Below, in pieces: positions 36,811 through 40,609 of a DNA stretch of 40,609 bases; positions within the stretch are counted from its first letter, which is position 1; every line of letters starts with the position of its first letter. Source of the DNA: Bacteroidales bacterium (lineage in GTDB: Bacteria > Bacteroidota > Bacteroidia > Bacteroidales > UBA932); contig JAEEIQ010000111.1 in assembly GCA_016281435.1 (NCBI GenBank), forward strand, positions 1-40,609, written 5' to 3'. The position numbers were made by a program, and so were the translations under genes. Under the pieces are notes generated by a model. The model had not been told where the DNA came from. It saw only the letters and a list, made by a program, of their open reading frames with translations, and did no database searches.

Positions 36811-39573
36811 ATGAAAAACTTTACTTATAGGACGCTTCTCGCCGGCGCGGCCCTCATGGCTCTCTTTTCCTGCAACAAGGAAATGAAGCCCGATGCCGTT
36901 GCTCCCGAGGAAAGCAAAATGATAGACGTCACCATCATCGCCGGCGCCCCTGAATCAAGGACGATGATAGAAGGGACCACGATATACTGGACAAAGTCTG
37001 ACAAGCTTGGTGTGTGGTGTAACGAAATAAGCGGTACGCCGAAGGTCTTTACGAACCAGGCTGCCGACAAGGCAACGGCTACCTTCAACGGGAGTATCGA
37101 TGCTTTTGATGGTGAGGCTTATCTTTACGCAATTCATCCCAATCAGCTTATCAAGGGGGTGAACGGAGATAACAGCGTTGATATGTACCTCCTTTATGAA
37201 CAGTATCCGAAGAACTCCTCGACTTTCGACAAGGACGCTGACGTCCTCCTTTCCGAGAAGACTGTCATAGACGCTGCTGCAAATGCGAAGCCCGTCGTCA
37301 ACGGTATGTGTTTCAGCAGGTTGACGTCCATCGTCAAGGTAGCCTTTACCAATGTGCAGCTTGAAGAGGGTGAGGTCATCGAGAAGGTTTCCTTTACTGC
37401 TGCGGGAGTATCTCTCGCCGGTATGGCCAGAGTCAATCTTACAGAAAAATACCTTAAGCGGATAGACGATTCAGTCTCTACTGTCAATGTGCACTATACC
37501 AATGGCGAGACCACGCCTCAGGCGTATTTCATCGTTGCGCCGTGCATGATTGCGTCGGGAACGGAACTTACTTTCACCCTTTCGACCAATCTCCGTCACT
37601 TCAGCAAGACCGTTTCCGCTCCTGCGGATATCGACCTTAAGCCAGGAACTTATCAGCCGTTCAATGTCAGTCTTGCCTCAGGTGCGGAATCATTCTCATG
37701 GACAAAGGAAACGCTTAACAATGAAACCTTGCTTCTTGGCAACTCTGACACCAACGCCGTCGTTGACGGTTTTGGCAGCCTCGGATCCGGGTATCAGTCC
37801 AGGGCAAGGGGTCGGTTCAGCAACGCCCAGCAGAATATAATCGTTCTTGCTCCCAGGGAAATGGAGAATCCCGGCATAGTCTGTACGGACGGATCAGGTT
37901 GCGTAAAGAAGGTCGTGATAAATTGGAACGGAATGAAGACTACCGCCGGCAATAAAAAGATTGACCTCTATGTCAAGTCCGACAATTACGAGCAGGTGAC
38001 CGATTTGTTCGGTTCTGGAAAGGGAACTCTTTTTGGAAGCGTTTATTACTACAACGGTTCTTCCCGCCCCGAATACATGGATCCCAACTATCTTGCCAAG
38101 AACAGCGAATGGGATCTTAGCGGTGATGCCGGAACATATTACGGCTTCGGTTTGACCTCCGTGGACGTTGTTTATACTCCTGAAATCATTGTTTATTGGG
38201 CGGATGATGACAGGACAGCCCAGAGCCTCAGTTTCCCGAATGCTGCATACGACGTTAATCTCGGGGATGCCTTTAACGCTCCGGCACTCAGCGGGGCGCA
38301 GACATCCGTTCGCTACAGTAGCAGCAATCCCGCCGTAGCTACCGTCGATGCCTCCTCGGGTGCTGTGACTCCACTCGCGGAAGGAGAAACGGTCATAATC
38401 GCCCGCGCGTTGTCTTCTTCGACATACAAGAGCGCGAGCGCCTCATATACCCTTAATGTCATTGATGCCAGAATTGCCCAGAGCCTCAGTTTCCCTCAGG
38501 CAGCGTATAGCATAGCCCTTGACGAGAGTTTCAATGCTCCTGCCGTCAGCGGGGCATCGACGTCCGTAAGCTATGAAAGCAGCGACGAAGACGTAGCTAC
38601 GGTCAATCCTTCGACTGGAGCCGTTACCATCGTCGCCGCCGGCACAGCTACCATTACTGCCACCGCTGCAGGAGACGAGGACTACAAACCGGCTTCCGCA
38701 TCTTACGCATTGACGGTCACAGCCCCTGCGCCGAGGGTTACGGCCACCACCACACTAAAAGCCACCTGGGAAAAAGTCGGAGAAGATAATTATACTCTGC
38801 ATCTGAGCGGGCATTACACGGCGGCCTACGTCGTCCCTGAGAGTTCCATGCGCACATTCTTCCGCTATACCAAAAACGGCGGAGGGAATCAGAATACGAC
38901 CGTAACCAACGAGGCCGCCGGAGTTTCGGGAGACAAGGAGGCTGACTTCTCAGATGTACTTACCGGACTGCACTACGGAGATGTAGTCACTTACTATGCA
39001 GTTGCGCGTGTCGGCGCAAGCGCCAGCGATAATGTCACTGGTTCGCAGAGGTCAATAACGATAGGAGAATATGAATGGGATACCCTCGCAGCATGGGAGC
39101 CTACCAGCTATACCGGTTCCGGGACGAACCCCAGTATTTGGCCTGCAACCGACGAATCCGGAGGTTCAATCTCATTCTATGGGGCCAAGGCGATGAAATT
39201 TGAAAGCAGTTCTGTTGTTTTGACGGGTATTATGAGAAACGAGTATGCTGTTTTCTCATGTCCAATCAAAGTCTACAAAGCAAACGAAAGTCTACAACTT
39301 GTTTTTACCAGTTGTATCTCCAATAATACCACAGAGGCAGAATCCTTTACTATAGCGTGGTCTTTGGACGGAACAAACTATTCTTCCCCTGTAGAAGTTA
39401 ATGATGTAAAGACTGGAGGGAAAACAAATGGAGACAGGAAAGTTTTTGGGTATAGCCATGATGAGGATATTGATAACGGAAATGTTCATGTGAAGTTAGT
39501 GTATACTTCTAATGGACTCGGCAGTAGGTCTCTGTACCTCGGAAGCGTATATATTCAAAAACAAGCAGAATAA
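36811..39573 (+). CDS. Large lipoprotein: fimbrillin-like domain plus two Big_2 Ig-like repeats, copy 2
   Basis: A 920-residue paralogue of the gene at 33778 (lipobox ALFSC, Cys21). The order of parts is the same: fimbrillin-like region with DVTIIAGAPESRTM and YWTKSDKLGVWCN, linker domain with YYGFGLTSVDVVYTPEIIVYW, two Ig-like repeats with SGAQTSVRYSSSNPAVATVD and SGASTSVSYESSDEDVATVN, then ATWEKVGEDNYTLHLSGHY and the terminal GLGSRSLYLGSVYI domain. ATG 36811 is preferred to GTG 36805 because the signal peptide then begins MKNFTYRTLLAGAALMALF. Codon use is AT-richer than in copy 1, most of all in the last 130 codons. A clear terminator follows 18 bases after the stop. Confidence 0.78.
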   Translation: MKNFTYRTLLAGAALMALFSCNKEMKPDAVAPEESKMIDVTIIAGAPESRTMIEGTTIYWTKSDKLGVWCNEISGTPKVFTNQAADKATATFNGSIDAFDGEAYLYAIHPNQLIKGVNGDNSVDMYLLYEQYPKNSSTFDKDADVLLSEKTVIDAAANAKPVVNGMCFSRLTSIVKVAFTNVQLEEGEVIEKVSFTAAGVSLAGMARVNLTEKYLKRIDDSVSTVNVHYTNGETTPQAYFIVAPCMIASGTELTFTLSTNLRHFSKTVSAPADIDLKPGTYQPFNVSLASGAESFSWTKETLNNETLLLGNSDTNAVVDGFGSLGSGYQSRARGRFSNAQQNIIVLAPREMENPGIVCTDGSGCVKKVVINWNGMKTTAGNKKIDLYVKSDNYEQVTDLFGSGKGTLFGSVYYYNGSSRPEYMDPNYLAKNSEWDLSGDAGTYYGFGLTSVDVVYTPEIIVYWADDDRTAQSLSFPNAAYDVNLGDAFNAPALSGAQTSVRYSSSNPAVATVDASSGAVTPLAEGETVIIARALSSSTYKSASASYTLNVIDARIAQSLSFPQAAYSIALDESFNAPAVSGASTSVSYESSDEDVATVNPSTGAVTIVAAGTATITATAAGDEDYKPASASYALTVTAPAPRVTATTTLKATWEKVGEDNYTLHLSGHYTAAYVVPESSMRTFFRYTKNGGGNQNTTVTNEAAGVSGDKEADFSDVLTGLHYGDVVTYYAVARVGASASDNVTGSQRSITIGEYEWDTLAAWEPTSYTGSGTNPSIWPATDESGGSISFYGAKAMKFESSSVVLTGIMRNEYAVFSCPIKVYKANESLQLVFTSCISNNTTEAESFTIAWSLDGTNYSSPVEVNDVKTGGKTNGDRKVFGYSHDEDIDNGNVHVKLVYTSNGLGSRSLYLGSVYIQKQAE

Positions 39574-39591
39574 ATCTTGTAAATTTAAAGG

Positions 39592-39622
39592 AAGGCTGGC
39601 GTCACTGGCGCCGGCCTTTTTT
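39592..39622 (+). terminator. Rho-independent terminator after the lipoprotein modules
   Basis: A 10-bp stem AAGGCTGGCG (39592-39601) / CGCCGGCCTT (39609-39618) with one G-T wobble and a 7-base loop runs into TTTTTT (39617-39622). Confidence 0.9.
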
Positions 39623-39789
39623 GATCCTCCATCCCTCCTGCCGTGAACCGCACCGGGGCGGGGAATCCTCGCTGAACGGGTCTCAGGCGCGAATGATGCG
39701 CTCTGATGCTCCGGAAAACGTGATACCGGGGCGCGATAAGTCCAGCTTGCTGGTGCCAGAGGCGGTATCTGCGCCCCGATGCATAACCC

Positions 39790-39931
39790 GACAAACACCT
39801 GCGCGCATCACCCTTCCCTCATGCCTTTCAGGAGCCTTCGTGCGCGCAGGTCGAGACTTTTTCCTCCAACCGGCGCGCCATAGGTGCCCCAAAACGCTCC
39901 CCAGGCGGGGGCCTGCGCGCAGGTGTTTGTC
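39790..39931. repeat. 18-bp perfect inverted repeat, arms 106 bases apart
   Basis: GACAAACACCTGCGCGCA at 39790-39807 is the exact reverse complement of 39914-39931. The inner word TGCGCGCAGGT appears a third time at 39841-39851 in the orientation of the right arm. Between the arms lie smaller hairpins (GGCGC/GTGCC near 39872, CCCC/GGGG at 39899-39910). As RNA this would be a long closing stem with a multibranched interior. Confidence 0.7.
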
Positions 39932-40138
39932 AGGTAGCGCGAGAGCACCGTCGCCTGCTCCCGTAAAGGACTTTGCCCTTGAGGACCGTGCCACCCGAGA
40001 AGTGGAAGGCAGCGTCGGGAGGCGGCAGTTACAACACGGCCGGCTGCGGGAGGCTCAACGGAAAGGCCTTCCTCGCCGGCCGGTTGTTGCCTGTTCCGAC
40101 GATGACCTCCGTAGTCAACTTAACATAATATTGCTCAG

Positions 40139-40160
40139 CCTTGCGTCATTTTACGCAAGG
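40139..40160. repeat. 8-bp hairpin CCTTGCGT / ACGCAAGG
   Basis: Perfect stem (40139-40146 and 40153-40160) with loop CATTTT, extended by a G-T pair. No T-run follows on either strand, so it is not a standard terminator. It marks the change from the GC-rich to the AT-rich part of the intergenic block. Confidence 0.6.
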
Positions 40161-40214
40161 TCAAATAGCTAATACAATACAACTTAAATACTTAAGAATC
40201 GGCCTGCGCAGCAG

Positions 40215-40232
40215 CGGGAACGCGAGTTCCCG
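40215..40232. repeat. 7-bp hairpin with GCGA tetraloop
   Basis: CGGGAAC-GCGA-GTTCCCG is a perfect stem closed by a GNRA-type tetraloop when read as plus-strand RNA. GNRA loops are typical of folded RNAs and less so of plain DNA palindromes, which slightly favours transcription of this block on the plus strand. Confidence 0.55.
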
Positions 40233-40430
40233 AACGTTGTTGAAGCAGCGGCCGACTGCCGCTCCCGGCGCCGAGGTTGTCGCCTTCCCGCGAAAGGAAT
40301 ATAAGGAAACCTGCCGCAACGAAAACAAGCAGGAATCAGCAACAATTGCCGATTCGTTGCAACTTTCTTATACAGAATCTTCAAAAACATACAGAAACAA
40401 GTAAATCTGCACGCATCTCGTCACAGGTTC

Positions 40431-40461
40431 TTGCTTTTCACGCTGATGCTCGCAAGTTTTG
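40431..40461 (+). promoter_or_regulatory. Promoter candidate for the Rpn-family nuclease gene
   Basis: TTG (40431-40433), a 20-base spacer and AAGTTTTG (40454-40461), which matches TAnnTTTG at all fixed positions except the first T. Transcription would start close to 40465, at the foot of the hairpin that follows. Confidence 0.5.
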
Positions 40462-40462
40462 C

Positions 40463-40493
40463 AACCGCGCTCCGGACGGTCCGGGGTGCGGTT
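40463..40493 (+). promoter_or_regulatory. Strong 5'-leader hairpin before the Rpn-family gene
   Basis: AACCGCGCTCCGG (40463-40475) pairs with CCGGGGTGCGGTT (40481-40493) around the loop ACGGT: 13 bp with two wobbles and no bulge. It would fill most of the 45-base leader and end 16 bases before the ATG. It could protect the mRNA 5' end or limit ribosome entry; no U-run follows, so it is not a terminator. Confidence 0.6.
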
Positions 40494-40509
40494 ATTACCG
40501 TTTACCGTC

Positions 40510-40609
40510 ATGACCCAGAGATACGCCAACATCCGCCTCGACGACGCCTTCAAGGTGGTCGTCTGCTCCCCGGAGCATGAATCACTCCTTATCAGGATCA
40601 TAGAACTTC
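40510..40609 (+). CDS. Rpn/PDDEXK_2-family nuclease, N-terminal fragment cut by window edge
   Basis: Only 33 codons are visible. MTQRYANIRLDDAFKVVVC followed by EHESLLIRIIEL resembles the start of Rpn-type recombination-promoting nuclease/putative transposase proteins (PD-(D/E)XK_2 family). These typically open with a short Tyr/Asp-rich line, an F(K)-x-(V/L)F block, and a helix with LLIxFLNxLL. Such genes occur in many copies in Bacteroidales genomes. The catalytic PD-(D/E)xK residues lie outside the window, so the call rests on the N-terminal pattern alone. Confidence 0.6.
   Translation, partial: MTQRYANIRLDDAFKVVVCSPEHESLLIRIIEL

Larger units (their letters stand above)
39623..40430. other. 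Structured stretch without a credible gene
   Basis: About 800 bases with no recognisable protein on either strand. They hold a series of strong inverted repeats: 39683-39706, 39727-39734 with 39771-39778 enclosing CCAGC-TT-GCTGG (39742-39753), an 18-bp pair at 39790/39931, GGCCGGC/GCCGGCC at 40038/40081, CCTTGCGT/ACGCAAGG at 40139-40160, CGGGAAC-GCGA-GTTCCCG at 40215-40232, and AGCGGC/GCCGCT at 40247-40263. The left 640 bases are GC-rich, the right part is AT-rich. I looked for RNase P RNA, tmRNA, SRP RNA, tRNA and group II intron domain V signatures and saw none. It may encode an undescribed structured RNA or be a decayed mobile-element end. Confidence 0.4.

Noticed and set aside
39797..39924. 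Possible CRISPR-like repeats (TGCGCGCAGGT x3)
   Set aside because: Unequal spacing, mixed orientation, only 11 bases and no cas genes.
39621..40172. 183-codon plus-strand frame and the 100- and 103-codon minus-strand frames here
   Set aside because: All three are Arg/Pro/Ala/Ser-rich with no motif, overlap one another, and lie over strong hairpins.
39623..40430. RNase P RNA, tmRNA, SRP RNA, tRNA or group II intron
   Set aside because: None of the signatures I know (GAGGAAAGTCC and ACAGAA..CCGGCTTA for RNase P, the tmRNA T-arm GGTTCGA, SRP GGAAGCAGCC-type loop, intron domain V) was seen on either strand.

Overview
The window is most likely a chromosomal piece of a GC-rich, uncultured gut-type Bacteroidales bacterium. 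This is an inference from several independent marks. Promoters match the Bacteroidota -33 TTG / -7 TAnnTTTG pattern. The proteins include an S46 dipeptidyl-peptidase, BACON/Fib_succ_major-type and Mfa1/fimbrillin-like lipoproteins, a second EF-G of the Bacteroides EF-G2 type, and a MurA with Asp in place of the catalytic Cys. Shine-Dalgarno sequences are nearly absent. No plasmid, phage, insertion sequence, CRISPR array, tRNA or rRNA was recognised.

Layout. (1) 1-2528: a partial EF-G2 gene and a small unknown gene on the minus strand, divergent from an XRE-type regulator. (2) 2574-16584: a long plus-strand run with almost no gaps. It holds a secreted Gfo/Idh/MocA oxidoreductase and a 3-keto-glycoside hydrolase-like (DUF1080) protein, then housekeeping genes (RNase HII, DPP7-like S46 peptidase, Mrp ATPase, RsmA, AspS), then two GH2 glycosidases. 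(3) 16655-17248: an AT-richer outer-membrane beta-barrel gene whose promoter lies so close that the mRNA is probably leaderless. (4) 17342-26253: an amino-sugar operon with a GluP/NagP-type transporter, two NagA paralogues, NagB, a GH20 hexosaminidase, a GH18-like lipoprotein and a duplicated-domain lipoprotein, ending at a clear terminator. (5) 26371-29300: a CBM9-like protein joined to murB and murA. (6) 29372-33493: a secreted beta-helix protein and a very large double-FAD/HEAT-like oxidoreductase. (7) 33579-39573: two tandem copies of a module made of a 57-60 residue peptide with a Gly/Pro/Asp-rich tail followed by a fimbrillin-like/Ig-like lipoprotein of over 900 residues. (8) 39623-40609: about 0.8 kb without a credible gene but full of strong hairpins, then the start of an Rpn/PD-(D/E)XK nuclease gene.

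How it fits together. Most accessory content concerns taking glycans apart: oxidation-dependent cleavage (Gfo/Idh plus DUF1080), beta-galactoside-type cleavage (GH2 pair), and amino-sugar release, uptake and conversion to fructose-6-phosphate (GH20, transporter, NagA, NagB). MurA and MurB are the first two committed steps of peptidoglycan synthesis, which also use amino sugars. The most novel candidates are the tandem small-peptide/lipoprotein modules, the structured non-coding block before the Rpn nuclease, and the double-headed FAD protein. All functions are read from motifs by eye; no database search was run.
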